A stretch of 45,046 nt of DNA. Origin: a virus. The translations under genes and the position numbers were made by a program. The stretch's first letter is position 1. Each line of letters starts with the position of its first letter. Location of the stretch: the IMG/VR virus record IMGVR_UViG_3300012008_000001, positions 1 through 45,046 of that record, one strand, 5' to 3'. The notes beneath the pieces are model-generated. The model searched no databases. It was not told the origin of the DNA and saw only the letters and a list, made by a program, of their open reading frames with translations. Shown here one piece after another: positions 17,305 through 23,719 of this stretch.

Positions 17305-18318
17305 ATGGCAGACATAGGACTTGATTACGCAGGAAGCTCACCAGGCGCAGCAGCAGTAAAGGCCGCTGGCTTCAACTTTGTAATGCGGTATCTCTCCCGC
17401 TACACCGCCAAAACAATCAAGAAACCCGAATACGATGATATGACTGGCAATGGCGTCGGCGTCGGCCTAGTCTTTGAAGATTACGCTAACCAGGCACTCC
17501 AGGGCTTTGCCCAGGGCGCCGCAGACGCTCAAGTGGCTCTTGACCAAGCTAACGCGCTTGGCTGGCCCGAAAGCCGCCCATTATACTTTGCAGTCGATTT
17601 TGACATCAATGATGCCCAGAAACCCGTAGCAGGCGAATATATGAAAGGCGTACACTCAGTTATCGGCGTCGGCCGAGCAGGTGCTTACGGTGGCTACTGG
17701 TGGATTAAATACTGTGTTGATAACGGGCTCGCTACATTCTTTTGGCAGGCAGTTGCTTGGTCGGGTGGCCAGGTTCACCCTAGCGCAAACTTGTTCCAGA
17801 GGCTTGGTGGGACTACAGTAAACGGTACGAGCTGTGATATTAACGATGCTCTCAAAGCAGATTACGGGCAAAATAACTACAAAGGGGACCCAGATATGGC
17901 AAACGCACAACAAATCGACGACACTATCGCTCTTATTAACCAAGTAGGTTGGGCGCACGATGCTACCCCAGCTATATTTGATAACTTACGCCAATACCTT
18001 GGTAACAACTACATTGACGGTATTATTCAGATTATGAAAAATGCCGATGTGGACCCTAACTCCGCAAAGGGTATGCTGCACACCACACAGGCTCAGCTCA
18101 CCGATATTTCTACCCAGCTAGCGGCAGCTCAGAACCAGGACAATGTCGATAAAGCCGCTTTGGCCGACGCTCTCAAGAAAATCGACGACCTACAAAAGCA
18201 ACTTGCGACACCTGGAACTCCGACTACACCTACCGACCCGACCACACCAGTCGTGACTGTTGGCGGCAACCAAAGCTTCTGGGATTGGGTTAAAAGTCTC
18301 TTTTCCAAGAAACCGTAG
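17305..18318 (+). CDS. Endolysin, DUF1906 (GH25-like TIM barrel) with cationic tail
   Basis: 337 residues. Residues 1-195 match the DUF1906/Rv2525c-like glycoside-hydrolase-like domain: GLDYAG at the start, GLVFEDYANQALQGFAQGA, PLYFAVDFDIND with acidic residues on strand ends, GAYGGYWWIKYC, and the closing FQRLGGTTVNGTSCDINDA. Members are thought to cleave cell-wall glycans. Residues 200-290 are helical with a coiled coil (QLTDISTQLAAAQNQDNVDK). A Pro/Thr linker leads to a short amphipathic, basic end (SFWDWVKSLFSKKP). No signal peptide, so release would depend on the holin 34 bases downstream. Confidence 0.75.
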   Translation: MADIGLDYAGSSPGAAAVKAAGFNFVMRYLSRYTAKTIKKPEYDDMTGNGVGVGLVFEDYANQALQGFAQGAADAQVALDQANALGWPESRPLYFAVDFDINDAQKPVAGEYMKGVHSVIGVGRAGAYGGYWWIKYCVDNGLATFFWQAVAWSGGQVHPSANLFQRLGGTTVNGTSCDINDALKADYGQNNYKGDPDMANAQQIDDTIALINQVGWAHDATPAIFDNLRQYLGNNYIDGIIQIMKNADVDPNSAKGMLHTTQAQLTDISTQLAAAQNQDNVDKAALADALKKIDDLQKQLATPGTPTTPTDPTTPVVTVGGNQSFWDWVKSLFSKKP

Positions 18319-18352
18319 TATACTAAAAGCATAAATTGAAAGGATAAACACT

Positions 18353-18649
18353 ATGGACCCAACACAATACGTTCTACTGGCAGCCGTAATCGCAGGAGTT
18401 ACCGAACTCATTAGCCGACTTCGCGCGCGAGACGCATGGGGCGCTGTTACGATTTTTTGTGCCGCTGTAATTGGTGGTTTATTTGGCGCTTTTCACTACC
18501 TCAGCCTAGACGTTGTAACAGGTATCGCAACTGGCTTTGGTGCCGCTGGTGCCCTCAAAACTGTTAGTAAAATCGGCCAGGGCAGTAGCCCGACACCTAA
18601 CACGGTTGTCGTTGCTCCTAAGCAACCCACGAATGGACAGGTAGGTTAA
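18353..18649 (+). CDS. Holin
   Basis: 98 residues with three hydrophobic segments: YVLLAAVIAGVTELI (6-20), WGAVTIFCAAVIGGLFGAFHYL (29-50) and DVVTGIATGFGAAGALKTV (53-71), then a polar tail. Immediately after the endolysin and with an AAAGGA ribosome site, this fits a holin that forms membrane lesions to release the endolysin. A weak -10 (TATACT, 18319-18324) precedes it. Confidence 0.7.
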   Translation: MDPTQYVLLAAVIAGVTELISRLRARDAWGAVTIFCAAVIGGLFGAFHYLSLDVVTGIATGFGAAGALKTVSKIGQGSSPTPNTVVVAPKQPTNGQVG

Positions 18650-18650
18650 T

Positions 18651-18800
18651 ATGCTTTGGACAATCTTCGTTATTTTGGTGGTCCTATGGTTACTGGGACT
18701 TGTCGGCCATATCGGTGGCGGGCTCATCTATTTACTTTTAGTGATAGCATTAGTAGTATTAATCTATAATCTATTAACAGGAAGAAACAAAGGAGTCTAA
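18651..18800 (+). CDS. Lmo0937-family (DUF5670) small membrane protein
   Basis: 49 residues: MLWTIFVILVVLWLLGLVGH, then GGGLIYLLLVIALVVLIYNL and a short basic end. This is the two-helix hairpin of the Lmo0937 family, which begins MLWTI and is widespread in bacterial genomes with no firm function. It starts 1 base after the holin stop and ends 1 base before the next ATG. Its presence in the lysis cassette suggests a second holin, an antiholin or a host-derived membrane peptide. Confidence 0.75.
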   Translation: MLWTIFVILVVLWLLGLVGHIGGGLIYLLLVIALVVLIYNLLTGRNKGV

Positions 18801-18801
18801 A

Positions 18802-19050
18802 ATGGCAAACGCAACAGTACCAACAGTTAAGAAAGTTAGCAAACAAAAGCCTGTAGAGGGCTCAGCAGCCGAAGAAGCTACTGAAACTCCCGCATTTGAG
18901 CGTATCGAAGACGCTCACGATGAAACTACCCAAATCAAAAAGGGTACAGCTCGTCACACTGCTTTAATGAACAGTTGGAAAGCGCCTAGCAAGGGCGGCA
19001 AAACTGTCAAGCTCGGCCACAAAACTGGCGCACCTAAAGCTACAAAATAG
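18802..19050 (+). CDS. Small basic protein, end of the late operon
   Basis: 82 residues, charged and probably disordered, with an acidic middle and a basic end (NSWKAPSKGGKTVKLGHKTG). AAAGGAG precedes the ATG. It is the last plus-strand gene before the terminator at 19062. No family recognised. Confidence 0.6.
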   Translation: MANATVPTVKKVSKQKPVEGSAAEEATETPAFERIEDAHDETTQIKKGTARHTALMNSWKAPSKGGKTVKLGHKTGAPKATK

Positions 19051-19061
19051 TCTCACACAAA

Positions 19062-19098
19062 AAAAGACTCCGAGGGGGTGGGCACCGCGGAGTCTTTT
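19062..19098. terminator. Strong bidirectional terminator between convergent late and early operons
   Basis: Eleven base pairs: AAAAGACTCCG (19062-19072) pairs with CGGAGTCTTTT (19088-19098), enclosing GGTG/CACC. The plus strand ends in TTTT and the complement ends in a run of seven T, so it can stop both converging transcripts. Confidence 0.9.
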
Positions 19099-19127
19099 AA
19101 TTTGTACCGATGTTTGTTTGTAAGCTC

Positions 19128-19154
19128 ATAATAGCATAAGCAACTCAAAGTCAA
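19128..19154 (-). promoter_or_regulatory. Candidate minus-strand promoter facing the terminator
   Basis: On the minus strand TTGACT (19149-19154), then 15 bases, then TGC-TATTAT (19128-19133). Transcription would run only about 60 bases before the terminator at 19098-19062, which would give a small RNA. The short spacer is a weakness. Confidence 0.3.
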
Positions 19155-19177
19155 GCACGTTTTATTTTAAACGTGCT
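19154..19177. terminator. Hairpin over the stop codon of the convergent membrane gene
   Basis: Perfect 9-bp stem AGCACGTTT (19154-19162) / AAACGTGCT (19169-19177) with loop TATTTT. It contains the minus-strand stop codon. On the plus strand it is followed by GTTTTA, so it may be a back-up terminator for late transcripts and a 3' stabiliser for the minus-strand mRNA. Confidence 0.55.
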
Positions 19178-19410
19178 GTTTTATCTTGAGCGTCGATTTT
19201 TACCTCAGCCCTGGACGCCTGCCAGCTACTAAAATGGCCAACGAAATTGGCCCAGACAGACATCATCGCAATCCACACAATGGAGCCTTTTAGGCCCGTG
19301 AATACGGTGATAGGAACTAGCAGCCCCCAAAGTATCGTCATAATGCCGTGAAAGGCTCGTAGGAACGCTGCATCATCTAATTTGTCGAGTACGGGTTTTA
19401 TAAATTTCAT
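19162..19410 (-). CDS. Small two-helix membrane protein
   Basis: 82 residues, with hydrophobic segments at about 19-39 (AFHGIMTILWGLLVPITVF) and 43-58 (SIVWIAMMSVWANFVG), basic ends. It is the last gene of the minus-strand block, downstream of a secreted cell-wall protein and a two-helix membrane protein. Holin-like topology is possible, but no family is recognised. The ribosome site AAGAAAGA lies upstream. The gap to the next gene (209 bp) holds only hairpins. Confidence 0.55.
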   Translation of the reverse strand: MKFIKPVLDKLDDAAFLRAFHGIMTILWGLLVPITVFTGLKGSIVWIAMMSVWANFVGHFSSWQASRAEVKIDAQDKTARLK

Positions 19411-19542
19411 GTGAAAATCTTTCTTTTAAGCGAGAGGCGGGGAGTGACGGCTGTACTAGGCGTTTGGGCCGAAGCTTACTTTGCGGTTTCGTGGCCAACT
19501 AATTAAGTATGCACCCGCGTCACCTACGAACGTCGCCACGGC

Positions 19543-19598
19543 AAGTCAGAGACTTTAACGGCGTCCGATTGGACGGTCCAGGGCTCTCGCATGGCCCT
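19543..19598. other. Cluster of three tandem hairpins
   Basis: AAGTC-AGA-GACTT (19543-19555), CGTCC-GATT-GGACG (19562-19575) and AGGGC-N9-GCCCT (19580-19598) follow one another within 56 bases just past the end of the secreted-protein gene. No tRNA cloverleaf fits. They could be a processed 3' structure or a small structured RNA. Confidence 0.4.
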
Positions 19599-19619
19599 CG
19601 ACCTATCCCACATTTTACA

Positions 19620-20198
19620 CTACCACCAGTGATTATTCAGCCAAAAACCGTAAGCAGCTTCCCAGCTACCGTATTTACTGATTGCATAGTTGGTGAAGAA
19701 CTCATTTTGGCAAGCATAGTCGGCGCCACAGGGCAGTTTTGAACCTGGACACGCTTGGCCTATGCCACGACACCCCAGACTATTCACAGCGTTCAAATTA
19801 CAGCCGCTTTCATGGCTATAAATGTACTGGGAGTACATATTATCGCCACAACCCGCTACAACGGCTGAAACGGGCTGAGAAACGGCCACAGGAGCAACTG
19901 CGGCTGGCTTATCAATACAATTGAATGGCGCGTCCTGAGCTATGTATTGAGTGCTCTGGTCGCAATGATTTGGGTTATCTTGCCAAGTTGTCGGCACTAC
20001 CGCAACAGGGGTAGATACTGGCACTGGTGTAGCCGTAACAGGGGTAGCCACTTTTGAACTTGTCGGCACTACCCTGTTAATGCTTGCTTGCTTAGGTGTT
20101 ACTGGGCGTGGTACGGGGGCTGCATAAACCACCATACTACTAGTTATCAGAAGCGCTGCCGTAACTTGCAACGCATCTAAGATATGAGTTTTTTTCAT
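19620..20198 (-). CDS. Secreted cell-wall protein with Saccharibacteria-type NHWW domain
   Basis: 192 residues from the ATG at 20198 (a TTG 18 bases upstream is a weaker alternative). A signal peptide is clear: MKKTH, hydrophobic ALQVTAALLITSSMVVYA, then APVP. About 95 residues of Pro/Val/Thr/Ala linker follow with Cys pairs (NPNHCDQSTQY, APFNC). The last 70 residues (SQYIYSHESGCNLNAVNS, RGIGQACPGSKLPCGADYAC, YGSWEAAYGFWLNNHWW) are a lysozyme-like transglycosylase domain with HESGC at the expected catalytic Glu. I associate this domain with Saccharibacteria. It may remodel peptidoglycan outside the cell; the second wall enzyme of the phage. Confidence 0.7.
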   Translation of the reverse strand: MKKTHILDALQVTAALLITSSMVVYAAPVPRPVTPKQASINRVVPTSSKVATPVTATPVPVSTPVAVVPTTWQDNPNHCDQSTQYIAQDAPFNCIDKPAAVAPVAVSQPVSAVVAGCGDNMYSQYIYSHESGCNLNAVNSLGCRGIGQACPGSKLPCGADYACQNEFFTNYAISKYGSWEAAYGFWLNNHWW

Positions 20199-20246
20199 AG
20201 TCGCGACCCTGGACAATGACAGATGTGGGCCTCAGCTAATCCTCTC

Positions 20247-20441
20247 TTATTTAGATTTCTTATTGGAAAGACGAACTTGCTTCACCACATGGTTTATGAT
20301 GAGTGCTACGCCGACAAACACGACGATGACTCCAACTATACCACGACTGCCAACTTGAACGCGATTGTCCAAGATGAGCCCTGCTATTACGACCATTGTG
20401 AGGCCGAACGGTTCTAGTGCTGTTACTATTTTGTCGTACAT
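20247..20441 (-). CDS. Two-helix membrane protein, possible second holin
   Basis: 64 residues, hydrophobic stretches at about 13-25 (GLTMVVIAGLILD) and 34-54 (GIVGVIVVFVGVALIINHVV) and a basic C-terminus (RLSNKKSK). First gene of the transcription unit started by the promoter at 20474, with AAGGAG. It precedes the secreted wall protein, so it could be a holin or export helper for it. No family recognised. Confidence 0.6.
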   Translation of the reverse strand: MYDKIVTALEPFGLTMVVIAGLILDNRVQVGSRGIVGVIVVFVGVALIINHVVKQVRLSNKKSK

Positions 20442-20473
20442 TTGTTGCTCCTTTTTGATTAATGAACTACATC

Positions 20474-20502
20474 AGTGTATCACGCCATAGGCTTCTTGTC
20501 AA
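20474..20502 (-). promoter_or_regulatory. Early-type promoter A (TTGACA-N17-TACACT)
   Basis: On the minus strand TTGACA (20497-20502), 17-bp spacer with GCCTATGGC, TG one base before the -10, TACACT (20474-20479). It lies just past the HAD gene stop and drives the 20441-19162 unit. Nearly identical in layout to the promoters at 28443, 30451 and 36655. Confidence 0.85.
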
Positions 20503-20504
20503 GT

Positions 20505-20894
20505 CTATTTTTCTCGCACGATGATATTTACTACACCACCATCGAAACTCTGTTGGTCGTCGTAAGCAATATCTGGTCTAAAAGCATCAGCACGCAGCAT
20601 AGGGATAACATTATGCTCAGTTACTCGTACCTCTACTTCTTGAAGTTTACGCCACTGTTTTAAATGACAGTTCGCTGTTTTAACATATTTCTGTAGCCCA
20701 AAAAACTCGCGCATTTCTTGGCAGTATTCAGCACCGCGATTACTCCATAGGTGTATTTCAGTATTTTTGCACTTATAGTGGAAACGTAGCGTATCTAGCA
20801 CATCTTCATTTACCTCAATATCAGTACGGTGTCGTTCTTCTGAGTTTTTACGCAAGGTACCATCAATGTCAAAAGCAATCGTAATTTTTTTCAT
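20505..20894 (-). CDS. HAD-superfamily phosphatase
   Basis: 129 residues. Motif I is FDIDGTL with the nucleophile and acid/base Asp at residues 9 and 11; motif II is LWSNRG with Ser51; a later acidic pair AYDDQ is motif IV. The conserved Lys of motif III is not obvious. Small phage HAD enzymes often remove 5' or 3' phosphates from nucleotides or nucleic acid ends; the substrate here is unknown. AAGGAG precedes the ATG inside the tiny upstream gene. Last gene of the long minus-strand unit started at 28443. Confidence 0.75.
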   Translation of the reverse strand: MKKITIAFDIDGTLRKNSEERHRTDIEVNEDVLDTLRFHYKCKNTEIHLWSNRGAEYCQEMREFFGLQKYVKTANCHLKQWRKLQEVEVRVTEHNVIPMLRADAFRPDIAYDDQQSFDGGVVNIIVREK

Positions 20895-20971
20895 TTCTTA
20901 GGCTCCTTAATCTTCTTACAAAAACAGCACGGGCTATGCTCACAGTGCGGGCATTTATCCGCGAAGCTCAT
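20891..20971 (-). CDS. 26-residue Cys-rich zinc-knuckle microprotein
   Basis: Encodes MSFADKCPHCEHSPCCFCKK plus IKEPKK. It starts on the A of the previous stop (TAATG), ends by overlapping the next start (ATGA), and carries the ribosome site of the next gene. CPHC...CCFC can hold one zinc ion. Tight fit in the operon argues that it is translated; function unknown. Confidence 0.55.
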   Translation of the reverse strand: MSFADKCPHCEHSPCCFCKKIKEPKK

Positions 20972-21276
20972 TAGCTTACGTCCACCCTCACCGCCAATAT
21001 TGGTGGCATCGCGCCCTCTATTACAGGGTCGAAACTGGGGCTACTGAGCATCATCATCACGCCGTCTCGTTCTGGCGCGGCCCAGACACTCTCTACCACG
21101 GCATCGTCAGGTATACCAGTAGTAAACTTAGTATTGGCACGCCAACGAACACCCTCTTTAAACAGGCTCATAAACCCCGCGCGCTCGATAAATAGTATCG
21201 CCAGGTGGCGTACCCGTACCTCTTGCAAGTCGGGCTTTTTAACTTCAAATCGTTCGTCTTCGTCTTTTTTAGTCAT
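20971..21276 (-). CDS. Hypothetical protein
   Basis: 101 residues if started at the ATG at 21276, which overlaps the end of the RusA gene and has GGAG upstream; a longer form starting at 21321 would run deep into RusA and is less likely. Segments: a charged N-terminus, LQEVRVRHLAILFIERAGFM, then GVRWRANTKFTTGIPDD and a C-terminus with ILAVRVDVS. It may be a small alpha/beta protein. No family recognised. Confidence 0.55.
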   Translation of the reverse strand: MTKKDEDERFEVKKPDLQEVRVRHLAILFIERAGFMSLFKEGVRWRANTKFTTGIPDDAVVESVWAAPERDGVMMMLSSPSFDPVIEGAMPPILAVRVDVS

Positions 21277-21643
21277 CGAGGTAAATCTCCACTCTTGGGT
21301 TAAGTTTATCGTGCCCACCATATTGAAGTTGTAGGCAATCTACGAAATTCACGTTGTCGTCTTCGATAATCTGGGCGGCCGTGAGAGCGTCCATAACACT
21401 GCTGGCAGCATTATCGAGGTCATGGCGGCGCAAATTATCAAAGAAAAATATACAGGTAACGCTTATTGGGTAGCCAGAAACGTGGTAGCCCTTGAACTGT
21501 TGGCTTAGTTCACCGAGTGCCCGCTCCTGCCAATCTTTCACGGCAGGCGCACTCCGCAGAAACGGGCGCCCAGTGGCACGATTAACAGATATAATCTTGC
21601 GATTTTTCTGGCTAGGTACGTTACCCTTGACGGTGAGCAGCAT
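21269..21643 (-). CDS. rusA: RusA-type Holliday junction resolvase
   Basis: 124 residues, the usual RusA length. It begins with a strand and the VPSQKNRK motif, then RRHDLDNAASSVMDALTAAQ with Asp75 and Asp77-Asn78, Asp85, and IIEDDNVNFVDCLQLQYGG with Asp95/Asp96, the acidic residues that bind metal in RusA, and ends PRVEIYL. It would resolve branched DNA before packaging. It shares TAATG with the homing nuclease upstream. Confidence 0.9.
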   Translation of the reverse strand: MLLTVKGNVPSQKNRKIISVNRATGRPFLRSAPAVKDWQERALGELSQQFKGYHVSGYPISVTCIFFFDNLRRHDLDNAASSVMDALTAAQIIEDDNVNFVDCLQLQYGGHDKLNPRVEIYLDD

Positions 21644-22128
21644 TATATTGACCGCCTAACTGCAATAGCTTCTTCAAGCGTTTTGTATTTACCGTAATAT
21701 CGTCTAACACCGTTTCTTTGAACCAAAACCTCAAACCCGTTATGTTTACGGCTTACACCTGTTACGCCAGTGCTATTATTTATCCCCATTCTTCGATTTT
21801 GTGCTTGTTGTGTCTTAGTGGCCCAGCGACAATTTTTAGGTGAGTAACCCCCGTTATTATCTATACGGTCGATACTATGTAACTTAGATGGACGTGGGCC
21901 CATATCTATTAAAAAATTATCAAAACTTTTTAGCCATCTGTCACAAATCGTGATGCCTCTACCACCATAGTGGCGATAGTATTGGTCATTTGGGTTAAGA
22001 CAACGACTTTTCATGCTATGCCACGCTTTACGTTCAGGGTTTGCTCGTAAGTAAATAGTGGAAGAGTGACTGTTGCACATCTCATTACGTCGTGTCGGCC
22101 TATCACACCCTTGTATTTTACAAATCAT
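21643..22128 (-). CDS. HNH homing endonuclease with AP2-like DNA-binding domain
   Basis: 161 residues. The N-terminus has a small zinc motif ([19 protein letters not shown]). Residues 35-115 are an HNH core of the homing type ([20 protein letters not shown], then [20 protein letters not shown]). The C-terminus [20 protein letters not shown] to [12 protein letters not shown] is an AP2-like DNA-binding domain. Free-standing genes of this sort spread themselves between phage genomes. It overlaps the upstream HNH-like gene by 11 bases, so insertion was neat. Confidence 0.85.
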   Translation of the reverse strand: MICKIQGCDRPTRRNEMCNSHSSTIYLRANPERKAWHSMKSRCLNPNDQYYRHYGGRGITICDRWLKSFDNFLIDMGPRPSKLHSIDRIDNNGGYSPKNCRWATKTQQAQNRRMGINNSTGVTGVSRKHNGFEVLVQRNGVRRYYGKYKTLEEAIAVRRSI

Positions 22129-22384
22129 GGTGAGCTTTCTGATGGCAATCGCGAGTCAGCCATACCATTTTAGATTTATCGAACAACAGTTTACCAGAAC
22201 GGCCCCAAACATGATGTAAGTCGAGTTCTGGCAAGCCAACACCACAACGAGGTAGATTTATTTTCCAATCTTGGCAGTGTAAAATACCCTCTTCGTCGCG
22301 GTCCTTAACTGCCTCAGCGTCTCTAAATGCTTTCCAAGCATCAGCCGTCGGGCCCCTACGTTTGAGAGGTGTTCTGCGTAACAC
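22118..22384 (-). CDS. HNH-like/NinG-type recombination nuclease
   Basis: 88 residues from a GTG with a strong AAGGAG. It begins with a basic [11 protein letters not shown], has [13 protein letters not shown] and ends [11 protein letters not shown]...[14 protein letters not shown]. The Cys/His spacing and the HH, N-less WL, CHQxAH order fit the short HNH/NinG-like nucleases that process recombination intermediates in phages. The role is inferred. Confidence 0.65.
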   Translation of the reverse strand: MLRRTPLKRRGPTADAWKAFRDAEAVKDRDEEGILHCQDWKINLPRCGVGLPELDLHHVWGRSGKLLFDKSKMVWLTRDCHQKAHHDL

Positions 22385-22628
22385 GCCAGTATCTCCTTGG
22401 TAAAATTACTTGTTTTTCGTAGGGGGGTCGCTCGTACATAATTCCTTTGGTGGCAAAGTCATCGACTGTCGCGTGGTAAATCTTTTCCAGGTAGTGAACT
22501 TCCACTCGGTCGAAGTTCTGGCTTTTCAGAGCGGACAGGGATACTCCGAACCCGTCCATCTTTCGCATTAGGACTACTTGTTTCCCGCGCTTTATTAGGG
22601 ACTTGCCCACTATCGTCCCGTAACTCAC
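22356..22628 (-). CDS. Hypothetical protein
   Basis: 90 residues from a GTG that overlaps the preceding stop (GTGA). Mixed alpha/beta: GTIVGKSLIKRGKQVVLMRK, SLSALKSQNFDRVEVHYLEK, and a basic end with RRYWRV. It overlaps the HNH-like gene downstream by 29 bases. No family recognised. Confidence 0.55.
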   Translation of the reverse strand: MSYGTIVGKSLIKRGKQVVLMRKMDGFGVSLSALKSQNFDRVEVHYLEKIYHATVDDFATKGIMYERPPYEKQVILPRRYWRVTQNTSQT

Positions 22629-22987
22629 TTGGTGCCTTTGGCTTTCTTTTTGGCTGAAACTTGTGCTTTAGGTCCTCGAACCTCATCTTGAATTTTATGC
22701 TCCCGCCGCGTCTGCCAACCCTTACGGACGGCTTCGCTTCGTTCTTCAACGGTGCGGGTGGCTGACTTTTCACTTGCGGCTTTGCTAATTTCTTTGAGCT
22801 TCTGCGGGTCTGTATCTTTGAGCTTACCAAAGTAACCGCGAGTCCCAAGACGAGCACCCATGCTACCAATTCTCTTATTGAAATCGGGGCCATGATTTTT
22901 CTCCCTAGTTATCTGAGCTTTCTTGGCGGCCGCTTTTCTATCGAATTGCGGTATACGCCTACCCAGTTTATCGCGTTTTTCTTCCAT
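22625..22987 (-). CDS. Lys/Arg-rich protein with KGG-like motif
   Basis: 120 residues, strongly basic. The central IGSMGARLGTRGYFGKLKDT with DPQKLKEISKAASE resembles the Gly-rich helix repeats of stress-type KGG proteins, where it binds nucleic acid; the tail is VSAKKKAKGTK. A role as DNA-associated protein is possible. AAAGG precedes the ATG. A reading frame on the same strand at 22459-22893 is a shadow of this gene and the next. Confidence 0.55.
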   Translation of the reverse strand: MEEKRDKLGRRIPQFDRKAAAKKAQITREKNHGPDFNKRIGSMGARLGTRGYFGKLKDTDPQKLKEISKAASEKSATRTVEERSEAVRKGWQTRREHKIQDEVRGPKAQVSAKKKAKGTK

Positions 22988-22998
22988 AGTGCTAACCT

Positions 22999-23352
22999 TT
23001 AAGTGTTAAATGAGTCGTCCACGGCTTTTTTGAAACCGTATATCGCTTTGTTGTAATAGGGTAGGAAATCTTCTTTTGAACCACCAAGACTCATGTGCTT
23101 AGCGAACAGGCTGCGGCGCAAATCCTGTGATGGTGAAACACTGCCTTTGGCGGTGGCGTTTTCCTTTGGTATCTCAGTACCATCAAATTCGTTAGTCTTA
23201 AACGCTAGCCAGCCCGCCTGCTTCCAATACTGGTCCATGAGCAGATACTCTTTCGAGTCTATCTCTTCCATTGTTTGGAACACAAGATTAACCGACCCGT
23301 CGTTATTACGGGTCGATTTCTTGAGCTGCGTTTTAAGCAGTAGTGTTTTCAT
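22999..23352 (-). CDS. Hypothetical protein next to the sponge gene
   Basis: 117 residues. It has a strand-rich first half (LLLKTQLKKSTRNNDGSVNL) and a helical end (KEDFLPYYNKAIYGFKKAVD). It starts on the stop of the Tad1/Acb2-like gene (TAATG), so the two are translationally coupled and may work together. No family recognised. Confidence 0.55.
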   Translation of the reverse strand: MKTLLLKTQLKKSTRNNDGSVNLVFQTMEEIDSKEYLLMDQYWKQAGWLAFKTNEFDGTEIPKENATAKGSVSPSQDLRRSLFAKHMSLGGSKEDFLPYYNKAIYGFKKAVDDSFNT

Positions 23353-23717
23353 TAAAGCGCGTGCTGGCCCTCTACGCCACGGTCAGCACGGTCTTTGCGT
23401 CGGCCATCAAGTGCCGTAAGAGCTTTCTTGAGGTTGTCGATTGCATCGGCGTTGTACTGAGTTTCATATTTGCTAGCCTGGAAGAACTCTAGGCGCTGTA
23501 GGGCTGCGTAAATAGCGTCCTCTACAAAAGCACCGTTACTAGGCGCCAGGTTGCCCTCGGCGTCCTTGCCGCGTGGGCCGTCCTGCCAGTCAATGATGAC
23601 TCCCTGGCCACGTACGCCACCACCAGTAGGGTTTTCGTCCTGGTCCACACCATTAGTGAGCACCAGGGGTTGTACGTTCAGCGCTAAATAGTTGTCGGGT
23701 ACAGATGTTTCGTTCAT
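23352..23717 (-). CDS. Tad1/Acb2-like signal-nucleotide sponge (anti-Thoeris/anti-CBASS candidate)
   Basis: 121 residues. Residues 36-80 (RGQGVIIDWQDGPRG, then SNGAFVEDAIYAALQRLEFFQ) resemble the N-terminal half of Tad1-type proteins, and residues 88-119 (YNADAIDNLKKALTALDGRR to DRADRGVEGQH) match the helical hairpin shared by Acb2 and Tad1, including the characteristic R-G-V-E-G-x-H near the end. Family members bind and hide immune signal nucleotides (cyclic oligonucleotides of CBASS, gcADPR of Thoeris). Which ligand this one binds cannot be read from sequence. AGAGGA precedes the ATG. Confidence 0.7.
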   Translation of the reverse strand: MNETSVPDNYLALNVQPLVLTNGVDQDENPTGGGVRGQGVIIDWQDGPRGKDAEGNLAPSNGAFVEDAIYAALQRLEFFQASKYETQYNADAIDNLKKALTALDGRRKDRADRGVEGQHAL

Positions 23718-23719
23718 AG

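Noticed and set aside
19411-19619. Possible tRNA in the gap with GC-rich hairpins
   Set aside because: No acceptor stem, anticodon arm and T-arm combination could be built on either strand.
20199-20216. Upstream TTG start for the secreted wall protein
   Set aside because: It would add six residues before a normal signal peptide and has a poorer ribosome site than the ATG at 20198.
22459-22893. 144-codon minus-strand frame overlapping two small genes
   Set aside because: It covers the coupled genes at 22625 and 22356 in another frame; those have proper starts and operon overlaps.
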